Below, one piece after another: positions 16,628 through 25,427 of a stretch of 64,000 nt of DNA. The notes beneath the pieces were generated by a model that was not told the origin of the DNA, did not search any database, and saw nothing but the letters and a program-made list of their open reading frames with translations. Position numbers and translations under genes: made by a program. The stretch covers positions 1-64,000 of the forward strand of contig NZ_CP045997.1 of assembly GCF_010233585.1 (NCBI RefSeq). The letters are read 5' to 3'. Every line of letters begins with the position of its first letter. Within the stretch, counting starts at the first letter, position 1. Origin of the DNA: Spirosoma endbachense (lineage in GTDB: Bacteria > Bacteroidota > Bacteroidia > Cytophagales > Spirosomataceae).

Positions 16628-18193
16628 TTACTGCGTTGCCTTCTGCCGGATTTCCTGTAGTCGTTGTTTTAGCTGCTGTACCCGTGCGGGATATTGATTG
16701 GCTACGTTTCGTTTTTCACCCAGATCGGTGGCAAGATTATACAGTTGAGGCTGGGGATTATTTCCCAATTCAGTTGACGTGAATTTTTCAAAGGCTGGAC
16801 CGTCGCTGGGATCAATGTATTTCCATGATCCCTGAACAATTGACAACGTTCCGGCATGTTCAACAATCTCGGCACGGCCGGTCGGATCGCGACCAAGTAG
16901 CGCATTTAGTTGATTTTCGGTGTCCGGAGCGTCAGTGTGATTGTACTGTTGTCCTAAAAGAGCGGCAAAATCGGCCAGAAAATCAATCTGGCTGATGGGA
17001 GCGTCTGATTGGCCGGGTTTCACCTTTCCCGGCCAGCGCACGAGCAACGGCACTCTCGTTCCGGCCTCAAAAGCGCTGTATTTTCCGCCCCGCAACGGCC
17101 CGGCGGGTCGGTGCCCACTCAGTTTTTGTACGGCCTGATCCTGATAGCCATCGTCTACAACCGGACCATTGTCGCTCGAAAGCAGTACCAGTGTATTGTT
17201 TGTCAGCTGTAAGCGATCGAGCGTTTTCAGGATTTCACCCACTTCCCAATCAAATTCGAGGAGGGCATCTCCGCGTGCCCCCAGCCCGCTTTTACCCACG
17301 AATCGAGGGTGCGGAACGCGCGGCACATGAATATCGTGGGTTGCGAAGTAAAGAAAGAATGGCTGGGCCGCCACTTTGTTTTTTTGAGTGCTCTCAATGA
17401 ACTGAACCGCCTGTTTGGTGAATACATCAGCCATGTCCTCATCTTTCCACAGAGCCGATTTGCCACCCGTCATGTAGCCAATGCGACTAATGCCATTGAC
17501 GATGGTCATGTCGTGGCCATGCGATGGTTTCATCTTTAGCTTATCCGGGTTCTCACGGCCCGTTGGCTCATCGCCAATCTTTTGCTTGTAATCGACCTGA
17601 ATCGGGTCTTTGGGGTCAAGATTGACGACCCGATGATTTTCCACGTACACGCATGGCACCCGATCGCCGGTAGCAGCCATGATGTACGAGTGAGTAAATC
17701 CCACTTCCACCGGGCCGGGTTTAAGGTCACCATTCCAGTCTGGTCCTTCGGGGCCACCCAGGCCCAGATGCCATTTACCCACTGATGCAGTTTGATAGCC
17801 AGCAGCTTTGAACACGCCGGGCAACGTACTACGCCCCGGTTTGATAATAAGTGAGGCATTGCCGGGGGCAATGCCCGTGCCTTTTTGACGCCAGGCGTAT
17901 TCACCCGTCAGGAGCGAATAGCGCGAGGGAGTACAGGTTGCCGAGGTTGCGTAGGCGTTCTTAAAGCGTAATCCCTGACTGGCCAGCCGGTCTACGTTTG
18001 GTGTTTTGACTTTGGTCGATCCATAACAGCTTAGGTCGCCATAACCAAGGTCGTCGGCGTAGATGAGGATAACATTTGGCCGTTGAGCTGTCTGACGCGC
18101 ATCCGCTTTGGTAACCTGAGCGATTTCTGCCGTGCTGGATAGAGTCAGGGCAATTACAGTAATAGTGCGTAGCAGCACAGCCATGTTATTCAT
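16628..18193 (-). CDS. Sulfatase (arylsulfatase A-like), secreted
   Basis: A 521-residue type I sulfatase that would remove sulfate esters from glycans in the periplasm or outside the cell. After a signal peptide, the N-terminal PNVILIYADDLGYGDL motif supplies metal-binding aspartates. Cys87 in ATCTPSRYSLLTG is the C-x-P-S-R residue converted to formylglycine. Further conserved parts are SVGKWHLG (about 140), HDIHVPRVPHPRF and LLSSDNGP (about 345). No maturase is encoded in the window, so anSME or FGE activity must come from elsewhere. It shows that the locus targets a sulfated substrate. A terminator-like hairpin precedes it. Confidence 0.95.
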   Translation of the reverse strand: MNNMAVLLRTITVIALTLSSTAEIAQVTKADARQTAQRPNVILIYADDLGYGDLSCYGSTKVKTPNVDRLASQGLRFKNAYATSATCTPSRYSLLTGEYAWRQKGTGIAPGNASLIIKPGRSTLPGVFKAAGYQTASVGKWHLGLGGPEGPDWNGDLKPGPVEVGFTHSYIMAATGDRVPCVYVENHRVVNLDPKDPIQVDYKQKIGDEPTGRENPDKLKMKPSHGHDMTIVNGISRIGYMTGGKSALWKDEDMADVFTKQAVQFIESTQKNKVAAQPFFLYFATHDIHVPRVPHPRFVGKSGLGARGDALLEFDWEVGEILKTLDRLQLTNNTLVLLSSDNGPVVDDGYQDQAVQKLSGHRPAGPLRGGKYSAFEAGTRVPLLVRWPGKVKPGQSDAPISQIDFLADFAALLGQQYNHTDAPDTENQLNALLGRDPTGRAEIVEHAGTLSIVQGSWKYIDPSDGPAFEKFTSTELGNNPQPQLYNLATDLGEKRNVANQYPARVQQLKQRLQEIRQKATQ

Positions 18194-18222
18194 CGAATTA
18201 GCGCTAGACCAGAGATAAAAAA

Positions 18223-18285
18223 GGTAATTAAATGATCAGGGTATGCCATTATTTATAGCAAAGCTACCCGGACAATTTAATTACC
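18223..18285 (-). terminator. Terminator-like inverted repeat between kinase and sulfatase genes
   Basis: GGTAATTAAAT (18223-18233) is perfectly complementary to 18275-18285, and on the minus strand the second arm is followed by TTTTTTATC. The 41-nt loop is long for an intrinsic terminator, so partial readthrough is likely. Confidence 0.5.
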
Positions 18286-18306
18286 TATACACAACTACAA
18301 AAGTTG

Positions 18307-19449
18307 TTACTTCGTTGATAGCTGACTGGTGGACGCTCTCACTGGTGACGATTGCTGTAGCTGAGTTGTTCCTTCATCCACGTTGACAATGTAGGCTCGT
18401 CCGCCCTCCCGTTCGATCGCTTCGGCTACCTGTTCAGCGTTATCAGGCGCATAGGCGAACATGCAACCGCCCCCGCCTGAGCCGTTAATCTTTCCGCCCA
18501 GCGCTCCGGCAGTCAGAGCAGCGTCGAGCATCCGGTCAATTTTGGGTGTCGAAATTCGCTGCGCATCGCGAAGATTGGCATGGTGGGCCGTCAGTAACTG
18601 CCCAAGCCGAACATCGTTGAGCGGTGCGGCCGATTGGTCGGACGACTGAATCAGGGCCAGGGCTTCCTGAAGGATATCACGATTCGAGAGTGTTCCTTTC
18701 AGAAGTATATAATCGTCTTTCGTTAGAAATTTTCGGTACTTTTTTACCTCATCGACATTGGCCGTATGTAATGAGAAAGCTGGATTAAGAACTGCTAATT
18801 GCTTCACAATCCGTAACATACCGTGTTTCACCCGTCCCAGTATTCGGATGGTATCTTTCGGCTCTCCCGAATCGCCCAGAACGAACGTTCCTAAAGTGGC
18901 ACGGTAGGTTTTTAATCGAATAAACGGTTTCGATTCCAGATAAATGACACCACCAAGTGCCGTAGAGTAGTGGTCCATCATACCTCCCGGTTCGCCGAAT
19001 TCCAGAACTTCGGCCATATAGGCAAGCTCTGCAAGCCGTTTGGGAAGAAGCACCTGAGGGTTATCGGCCAGTTGGCTCAGCACATTGAGCCAGGTAACCA
19101 GCAGGGCTGATGAGCTTGATGTACCCGCGTTAATCGGAATTTGCCCGCTGACTTCACCATCTATCCCCTGACTAAATTGAAACCCGGCGCGATGCAACAC
19201 GTTGATGGCACTGCGGAAATAATCTCGATCATGCCGATAAGTCAGGGGTAGATCGGTCAGGCTAATTTGTTCCTGACCACCAATGTCGGGTAAGCGTAGT
19301 CGAACAATTGGCTGGTCGATGCGCTCGCCGGTTAAGTAAATTCGGCACGAAATAGCCGAGGCAATGACGGGAAGTCCCAAATAATCCTGGTGCTCACCAT
19401 AGAGGCAGATTCGACCAGGCGTTGAGGCATATATGGATTGTTTATTCAT
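18307..19449 (-). CDS. GHMP-family sugar kinase, galactokinase-like
   Basis: A 380-residue cytoplasmic kinase without signal peptide. It has the three GHMP motifs: APGR-type entry STPGRICLYGEHQDYLG (residues 9-25, resembling the galactokinase signature), the phosphate-binding loop INAGTSSSSALLV (about 108-120), and the C-terminal GGKINGSGGGGCMF (about 325). Length and motif 1 point to galactokinase or a related sugar-1-kinase such as a fucose, arabinose, glucuronate or N-acetylgalactosamine kinase. In a locus with a GH109-like enzyme, phosphorylation of galactose or GalNAc is an attractive but untested idea. It lies between a DUF3472-type gene and the sulfatase, so it is probably the cytoplasmic step of this pathway. 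Confidence 0.85.
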   Translation of the reverse strand: MNKQSIYASTPGRICLYGEHQDYLGLPVIASAISCRIYLTGERIDQPIVRLRLPDIGGQEQISLTDLPLTYRHDRDYFRSAINVLHRAGFQFSQGIDGEVSGQIPINAGTSSSSALLVTWLNVLSQLADNPQVLLPKRLAELAYMAEVLEFGEPGGMMDHYSTALGGVIYLESKPFIRLKTYRATLGTFVLGDSGEPKDTIRILGRVKHGMLRIVKQLAVLNPAFSLHTANVDEVKKYRKFLTKDDYILLKGTLSNRDILQEALALIQSSDQSAAPLNDVRLGQLLTAHHANLRDAQRISTPKIDRMLDAALTAGALGGKINGSGGGGCMFAYAPDNAEQVAEAIEREGGRAYIVNVDEGTTQLQQSSPVRASTSQLSTK

Positions 19450-19504
19450 TCACTAGGGAAAGCTAAGCGTATTCTGATCAACTAAAACGAAACAGATGAA
19501 GCGT

Positions 19505-20812
19505 TTAGGGAAGTACATTGGGCAGTGAGTGCAAATCGACCGCGGGTGGCTGACCCGTTGCCGGACGGCTGAGGGATTTGTTCAATGGAACAGGATTGGC
19601 GAAGAAACCACCATTCTGCAGGAAGAATTGGCCATTTTCGACCCCACCCGCATAGTCCAGTCGCTGCCTGTTTTTAGCGGTTGCGTCCCCGGTAAACGAA
19701 GCAGTTGCCAGTTCGATCCAGTTGCCAGTCGTACTCCTGACCCACTGATTCGTATAAAAAGCTTTTCGCCCGGTATACCCAACCTTATCGTTGAAATTTT
19801 CCAGAAAGGAGTAAAGCCCGGTCAGGTAGGTGGTTGTATTGGGCTTTTTCCAGGTTGCAATAAACTGCCAGTTCCCGACTTCCGGAGCGAAGAACCAGGA
19901 CGAGAACAGGGTGTTTCCTGATCCATCCGGTACGCCATGAGTTAGAAATCTATATGAGGTTCCGGCTTTCCAGTTGTATTTCAGATAGCTCTGCCCGCCA
20001 GTTCCTTCACCGTCGAATCCATTGTCAGTGACGTTGGGGCCTTTTCGGACGAGTGTAGTCTTGCCTGTCGAAGGGTCCCAGACCGAAAACAGGATGCGTC
20101 GTTCGGTTGCGCTATTTACCTGAATACCAAAGTAACCACCCGAAAAACCATTGGCCATGTAATACGAGCCTATGTTGTCTTCGCCAGATGGAACCGTTAT
20201 TTCGTTATAAAACCACTCCACCTCTGTAGCAGCCGGAGGGGTGTATTTGAGGTGAACGGAAGGCCCTCGTCGCGACCAGTAATAAGTAGCCGGATCATTG
20301 GCGAAAACGACGTTGGAAGTGGCTGCAGGGCCGGTGATGATCAGGTCGGAAATCTCACCATATGAATCGCCGGTTTTATTGACGCCCTGTAAATCGACCT
20401 TAACGTATCCGGCGGCAGGAACCGTGATCGATCCGATGGGTATCGTTTGAAAATCAGGCGCTGTCAGGCTGATCGTGAATGGTTTCCCATTGACCGAAAC
20501 CTTGATCGTACTCGTTCCAGATGGCACTTTCGCCCGTATAGAAACTGCCATTTTTTCGGTTTTATCCAGGCGGAAATAAATGCTGGCCGTACTTCCTGGA
20601 TTACGCCAATTGGTTAGGCCCTGAGCTGTAATAACCTCAGATCCACCCGAAACTGTCTGCGTGATGAATCCATTTCCGGCTAGTGGAATGGATAGCGTCG
20701 TATCGGCCAGATTAGACAAATGCAACGTTTTTCCCGCTGGAGAGGGCTCATTGGATGCGCAGGCTACCGACACTACGAAAGCATATAGAAACGTGACGAT
20801 GCCAGATTGCAT
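19505..20812 (-). CDS. DUF5077/DUF3472 domain protein, exported
   Basis: A 435-residue exported protein, possibly a lipoprotein (SVACAS near residue 18, an imperfect lipobox). The first half (about 40-160) is a beta-rich domain matching DUF5077 (IPLAGNGFITQ, NWRNPGSTASIYFRLD). The second half (about 180-410) matches DUF3472 (YYMANGFSGGYFGIQV, RRILFSVWDP, NWQFIATWKKP). Such proteins are frequent in Bacteroidota glycan loci and are thought to bind carbohydrate, but no activity is established that I can cite. It follows SusD by 64 bp, so it may be a surface glycan-binding protein of this system. Confidence 0.8.
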   Translation of the reverse strand: MQSGIVTFLYAFVVSVACASNEPSPAGKTLHLSNLADTTLSIPLAGNGFITQTVSGGSEVITAQGLTNWRNPGSTASIYFRLDKTEKMAVSIRAKVPSGTSTIKVSVNGKPFTISLTAPDFQTIPIGSITVPAAGYVKVDLQGVNKTGDSYGEISDLIITGPAATSNVVFANDPATYYWSRRGPSVHLKYTPPAATEVEWFYNEITVPSGEDNIGSYYMANGFSGGYFGIQVNSATERRILFSVWDPSTGKTTLVRKGPNVTDNGFDGEGTGGQSYLKYNWKAGTSYRFLTHGVPDGSGNTLFSSWFFAPEVGNWQFIATWKKPNTTTYLTGLYSFLENFNDKVGYTGRKAFYTNQWVRSTTGNWIELATASFTGDATAKNRQRLDYAGGVENGQFFLQNGGFFANPVPLNKSLSRPATGQPPAVDLHSLPNVLP

Positions 20813-20844
20813 GGATGGTACGGGTTTAGGGTAGCGAATATGTA

Positions 20845-20871
20845 CAGCAGCCAGCCATACGCTGGCTGCTG
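20845..20871. repeat. Hairpin between susD and the DUF3472 gene
   Basis: An 11-bp perfect stem, CAGCAGCCAGC at 20845-20855 and its complement at 20861-20871, with loop CATAC. It begins six bases past the susD stop and lacks a T-run. A processing or stabilising hairpin that sets SusCD mRNA apart from downstream genes is a reasonable reading. Confidence 0.55.
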
Positions 20872-20876
20872 CAAAC

Positions 20877-22328
20877 TTATAATGGATTCTGCTTCAGATT
20901 GCGATTCAGGGTAATCTCGGCTTCCGGGATCAGGTGGACAAGCTGCTTATCGTCGGGAGCAACCGTTTGCTGGCCGGTCTGGGTATTGTGATAGCCGGGG
21001 TAGTTGCGAACCAGATTCAGGTTGTTGCGGTATAAATCGTAGGGGCGGTGGCCTTCAAAAGCCAGTTCCAGCCGTCGCTCCTGCAACACCACGTCCAGTA
21101 CAGTCGGCAATCCTTTCAGATCCGTAGCCGAGTAGAGGTCGGTTCCGTTCAATCCGGCCCGTTTGCGAATAAGGTTTACGTCTTCGATGGCTTTTGCCAG
21201 TTCACCCGTTTTGGCATACGCTTCGGCCCGGTTCAGATACATTTCCGACAGGCGAAGCAGGACTGGCGAACTCAGCGTAGGAATGCCACCCTGATTCGAA
21301 AACTTGGTGATATACACTTTATCGATCCCATTCCGTTTTTCCTGCAGGCCCTGTGCCGTCAGCTTACGAACCAGAAAAACCCGGCGCTGATCATTCGGAT
21401 ACTTGTTGACCAGATCCTGGTAGGCCTGGGACGCATATACTTCACCCCAGCCAACACCACCCGGCGAGGTATAATACATGGAGCCAATGGCACTAAAGCC
21501 CCGGTCATCTTTCAGCGTGTGCTTGATCGCCAGAATAATTTCCCGGTTTTGCTCATTCTCAACCGAATAGAAATCCGGTACCTGCGTTGGGGTAGAGAGC
21601 GTAAACCGACCATCGGCAATGACCTTATTCGCGTAGTTGATCGCATTCGCATTATCATTCATGTACAGTGATACCCGCGACAGTAACGCATAAGCCGAAG
21701 CGGCACTGGCGTAACTGTTCGTACGGACACTGGTCATGAGTTGGGCCGCTTTGGTCAGATCATTGATGACAAAGGTGTACACATCTTTCACCGTTGCCCG
21801 ACTGGCATCGTCGTCGGCTTTGGTATCGGTTTTGATAATGACGCCAGGATTTGTTTCCGGACTCTGATTGTAAGGACGACCAAACAGCCGAACCAGGTCA
21901 AAATGGACCATAGCCCGCAGGAACAGGTTCTCACCCAAAAGCTGATCCAGCTCTTTTGATGTTCCTTCTTTAATGGCACCAATTACTTTGTTGCAACCCA
22001 CAATAACCTGATAGCCTTTCCGGTAAATCTGGAGCGAATTGCCCTGATCTGACGTATGACGATACGTATAGGTCAAAAATAGCGGGTCAGTCGTAGTGCC
22101 GCTTAGCGTCAGGTTGTCACCCGGATACTCGTTCATAATGAACAGGTTACGAGTAAAGTCTGAATCTTTCAGGAAGGTATAATTGCCATCCGTGGCGGCC
22201 CGTAGCCCCTGGGCGTTCTGCAGAATAACTTCTTCAGAAAGGCCGTTGTAGGCAGTTTTGTCGATACTGCATCCGGACGCTAACAGTACGCATCCCAGCA
22301 TCATAAAGCGTGAAAAAATAGGTATCAT
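20877..22328 (-). CDS. SusD/RagB-family substrate-binding lipoprotein
   Basis: A 483-residue surface lipoprotein when started at the ATG at 22328, which places lipobox LLASGC close to the N-terminus and leaves 13 bp to susC. A longer start at 22370 would overlap susC and is less likely. SusD helical repeats include NLFLRAMVHFDLVRLFGRPY, a hallmark of the family, here split as LRAMVHFDLV and RLFGRPY. The C-terminal RRLELAFEGHRPYDLYR block is also diagnostic. It partners the SusC encoded immediately upstream in the minus-strand glycan locus. Confidence 0.93.
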   Translation of the reverse strand: MIPIFSRFMMLGCVLLASGCSIDKTAYNGLSEEVILQNAQGLRAATDGNYTFLKDSDFTRNLFIMNEYPGDNLTLSGTTTDPLFLTYTYRHTSDQGNSLQIYRKGYQVIVGCNKVIGAIKEGTSKELDQLLGENLFLRAMVHFDLVRLFGRPYNQSPETNPGVIIKTDTKADDDASRATVKDVYTFVINDLTKAAQLMTSVRTNSYASAASAYALLSRVSLYMNDNANAINYANKVIADGRFTLSTPTQVPDFYSVENEQNREIILAIKHTLKDDRGFSAIGSMYYTSPGGVGWGEVYASQAYQDLVNKYPNDQRRVFLVRKLTAQGLQEKRNGIDKVYITKFSNQGGIPTLSSPVLLRLSEMYLNRAEAYAKTGELAKAIEDVNLIRKRAGLNGTDLYSATDLKGLPTVLDVVLQERRLELAFEGHRPYDLYRNNLNLVRNYPGYHNTQTGQQTVAPDDKQLVHLIPEAEITLNRNLKQNPL

Positions 22329-22341
22329 ATTCAGAGAAAGA

Positions 22342-25275
22342 TTAGAAGCTGAGTTGAACGCCAAAAACAAACTTTTTGCTGAAGGGGTATTTCGTGCCGA
22401 CCTCGCCCGTTTCTGTCACGTCGGGGTCAATACCCGAAAATTTCGTGATCGTGAACAGGTTATCGCCCGATGCAGTCAGTCTGACGCCGGTAAGCCTGGC
22501 TTTTTTCACTAAAGCTGTCGGTAGATCGTAGCTCAGGCTGACGTTGCGCAAGCGGAGATAATTGCCATTTTCGAGAAAACGCGACGAAGGACGCTGGGCA
22601 TTGTTGTTGCCGCCAATCACGTACTTCGGGTGTGTGGCAATATCACCTTGTTTTTCCCATCGGCTCCAGCCTTTCTGCAAAGCCATCAGGTTATAGCGGT
22701 CATACGCACCATCGTTGTCGAACAGGTTTCGGTCGCCATTATACAGCGTCGCCCCCGTCGAGTAGGTGAAGAACGCATTCAGCTCAAGACCTTTCCAGCT
22801 CAACACCTGCCGGATACCACCGAACAGTTTCGGGTTGGCGTTGCTACCGATAAACTGAATCGTCGCTTCGTTGTAATTACCCGTTGTCGTCGATGTGCCG
22901 TCGGCATTCACTTTTTCCCAGAGTGGTGAGCCAGTCTGCGGATCGACGCCCGCCCAGCGACGCATGTACCAACTGTTCAGGGGCTGGTCGATGGCGAACG
23001 GGCGCATGTTGTTCGCTACAAAGGTTCGGTCGCCGTAGAGGGCGGTAACCCGGTTGCGGTTCATGCCTGCGTTGAGTTCCGCCCGCCACTTCAGGGCCGA
23101 ATTCTGAAGAATATCAGTGGATAAAACGACCTCAAGCCCCCGGTTCAATACGGCTCCAACGTTCTCTGTAATGGACGCATAGCCGCTGGTAGCCTGCAAC
23201 GGACGATTGAAGAGCAGGTTGTCTGTCAGGCGGTTATACAGATCGACCGAGACTGACAGGCGACTCCATAATGTAGCGTCAACTCCGAAATTCGTATTGT
23301 TCGATACTTCCCAGGACAGGTTCGGATTTTCGATTCGGGTTGGATAAGCCGACGGTACGCCGGCATACTGGCCCGTGAGGTTATACAAGCCCTGTGACGC
23401 ATAATCACTGATGCCATCGGCGTTACCGGTTGTACCGTAACTCAGCCGGAATTTCAGGTTATTCAACGTAGGATTGCTCCGCAGGAATGCTTCGTTGGAG
23501 GCCACCCAGGTCAGCCCAACAGCGTAGAAATTACCGTATTTGTGGTTGCGCCCAAATTTCGAGGAGCCGTCCCGTCGAAACGAAGTCGTTACAAGGTATT
23601 TCTCGTTATAGCCGTAATTCGCCTGAAACAGATACGATGAAAAAGCATTATCTGTTTTGGTACCATTGATGCTCTCGGCCTGCGATGTAGCGTCCAGGAT
23701 ATTGAGTCCCGAAAAAATCCCCTTGCCAGTAGCGCCCAGCGACTGATAGTAGTACGTCTGATACTCGTAACCCGCCAGCCCATCCAAACTATGGCCACCT
23801 GCGAAACTGTGGCGGAAGCGAAGCAGATTTGAGGTGAGCAATGTATTGCTGCGGTCGGTGTAGTTGGTCAGCCGCCCGAACACATCGGCAGCACTGTTAC
23901 CCCGCAAATCCTGACTGGTTTCGCTGGCATAAATGGAAGTCTGCGCCCGGTTGGTTGTGGTTAGCGTGAGCCAGGGAAGCAGGTCGTATTCCGCTTTCAG
24001 GAGCAGATCGCCCGAAAGCGTGTTCTCCTTGAAGGTGCCATATTGCTGATTGTAGATGAAGTTGGCATTATCACGGCCATACCATGTTTTAGCCCCGGTA
24101 ACCGGATTATAAGGCTGGCCATTCAGGTAAGGGTCGTCGTAGGGCAGGTAGGTGTAAGCGCCATAGAGCGAGCCACCGCTGTTATCGTATCCACGCGTGT
24201 AAGTTCCAGCCGTGTTCAGGCTAACGCGAAACTTTTCACTCACGTTATGGCTGAAATTGAGCCGTAGCCCAAAGCGATCCAATCCAGTTTCTTTCAAAAT
24301 ACCATCTTCCTGATAGTAGTTGCCGCTCAGAAAAAAACGGGATTTGTCGTTGCCTCCCGATGCACTTAGCTCGGCCAGTGTGTTGCTGGCGGGTCGAAAC
24401 GCCTTATCGAACCAGTTGGTATTGGCGTTCTTTTCCGGTGTAGGCAGGTAATCATTGACATTGGCTGTTGGCCGGTCGCGCTGAAAAACCTGTTTCTGCA
24501 GTGAATACAACTGTTGACCGTCGAGTAATCGAAAGTTTCCCAGACTCAGATATCCGACCCCTTTATTTAATCGAGCCGTAACCTGCGTTCTGCCCGAAGC
24601 CCCCCGGCGCGTCGTAACAACGATAACTCCGTTTGAGGCCCGCGCTCCATACAGCGCTGTTGCCGAAGCATCTTTAAGCACCGTAATCGATTCAATGTCA
24701 CTGGGGTTTGGAATGCCGCCAATAACACCATCCACTACATAAAGCGGATTTGAACTGGCCGTGAGGGTACCCACACCCCGAATCAGGATTTTGGGTGGAG
24801 TCCGTGGGTCGCCCGAGCTATTGCCAACGAATACGCCGGCTGCTTTCCCCTGTAACAACTGACCAACGTTGTTGGCCGTTACGTCCTTCAACTCCTTTGC
24901 CGATACGGCCTGAGCAGCCCCCGTCAGGGTTTTCTGCCGGGTGGAGGTGTAGCCTAACACGACGACTTCATCCAGCATGGTGTCGGCTTTTTTGAGCGTA
25001 ATCTCGGCATTGGTGCGATTACCAACGGTCAGCGTTGTTCCCTGAAAACCAATCGAACTGATTTCCAGTACATCGGTTGCTGTAGCGCGAACCGAGAATG
25101 TACCCTGGGCATTGGTGGTTGTGCCCTGCGTTGTGCCACGAACCACGATGGTTGCTCCCGGTAATGGCTGACCGGTGTCGTCGCGAACCAGGCCAGTAAA
25201 CGTCACTTGCTGCGCAAATCCGCTGATGCTTAGGCATAGCGTCAGTAGCAACGCTTTAACGAAAAGATTGCTCAT
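22342..25275 (-). CDS. SusC/RagA-family TonB-linked outer membrane protein
   Basis: A 977-residue oligosaccharide importer. The ATG at 25275 gives a clear signal peptide (ends SISGFAQ); the 43 extra residues of the longer frame look non-coding. Then come a CarboxypepD-like domain (VTFTGLVRDDTGQPLPGATI), the linker DEVVVLGY typical of SusC, a plug domain with LIRGVGTL and ASATALYGARASNGV, and a barrel ending VFGVQLSF. No STN domain is present, so regulation is likely through the divergent LacI protein rather than FecR. It follows the GH109-like gene with a 152-bp hairpin-rich gap. Confidence 0.95.
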   Translation of the reverse strand: MSNLFVKALLLTLCLSISGFAQQVTFTGLVRDDTGQPLPGATIVVRGTTQGTTTNAQGTFSVRATATDVLEISSIGFQGTTLTVGNRTNAEITLKKADTMLDEVVVLGYTSTRQKTLTGAAQAVSAKELKDVTANNVGQLLQGKAAGVFVGNSSGDPRTPPKILIRGVGTLTASSNPLYVVDGVIGGIPNPSDIESITVLKDASATALYGARASNGVIVVTTRRGASGRTQVTARLNKGVGYLSLGNFRLLDGQQLYSLQKQVFQRDRPTANVNDYLPTPEKNANTNWFDKAFRPASNTLAELSASGGNDKSRFFLSGNYYQEDGILKETGLDRFGLRLNFSHNVSEKFRVSLNTAGTYTRGYDNSGGSLYGAYTYLPYDDPYLNGQPYNPVTGAKTWYGRDNANFIYNQQYGTFKENTLSGDLLLKAEYDLLPWLTLTTTNRAQTSIYASETSQDLRGNSAADVFGRLTNYTDRSNTLLTSNLLRFRHSFAGGHSLDGLAGYEYQTYYYQSLGATGKGIFSGLNILDATSQAESINGTKTDNAFSSYLFQANYGYNEKYLVTTSFRRDGSSKFGRNHKYGNFYAVGLTWVASNEAFLRSNPTLNNLKFRLSYGTTGNADGISDYASQGLYNLTGQYAGVPSAYPTRIENPNLSWEVSNNTNFGVDATLWSRLSVSVDLYNRLTDNLLFNRPLQATSGYASITENVGAVLNRGLEVVLSTDILQNSALKWRAELNAGMNRNRVTALYGDRTFVANNMRPFAIDQPLNSWYMRRWAGVDPQTGSPLWEKVNADGTSTTTGNYNEATIQFIGSNANPKLFGGIRQVLSWKGLELNAFFTYSTGATLYNGDRNLFDNDGAYDRYNLMALQKGWSRWEKQGDIATHPKYVIGGNNNAQRPSSRFLENGNYLRLRNVSLSYDLPTALVKKARLTGVRLTASGDNLFTITKFSGIDPDVTETGEVGTKYPFSKKFVFGVQLSF

Positions 25276-25362
25276 GGTAGAATGTTTAAAGAAATGAGAT
25301 AGGTAAGAGAACGAAGGGTAAATATGGTAGTGTTCACGGTATGGAGCCGTGAGAGCTAGAAG

Positions 25363-25404
25363 GTGTCGGGTTTTGGGGTGCCATAGCCCGGTAAAACCCG
25401 ACAC
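25363..25404. repeat. Perfect palindrome upstream of susC, GTGTCGGGTT core
   Basis: A 12-bp perfect stem (GTGTCGGGTTTT at 25363-25374 and its complement at 25393-25404) with an 18-nt loop. A second small hairpin, CACGG/CCGTG, lies at 25336-25351. Neither has a T-run on the minus strand. The core resembles the stems at 46387-46416 and 46434-46453, suggesting a dispersed family. It sits in the mRNA leader between the GH109-like gene and susC. Confidence 0.55.
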
Positions 25405-25427
25405 GAATCTGATTGGTTGATTATTGA

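Noticed and set aside
22342..22370. Longer start of the susD gene overlapping susC
   Set aside because: The ATG at 22328 puts the lipobox at the proper distance and leaves a normal short gap.
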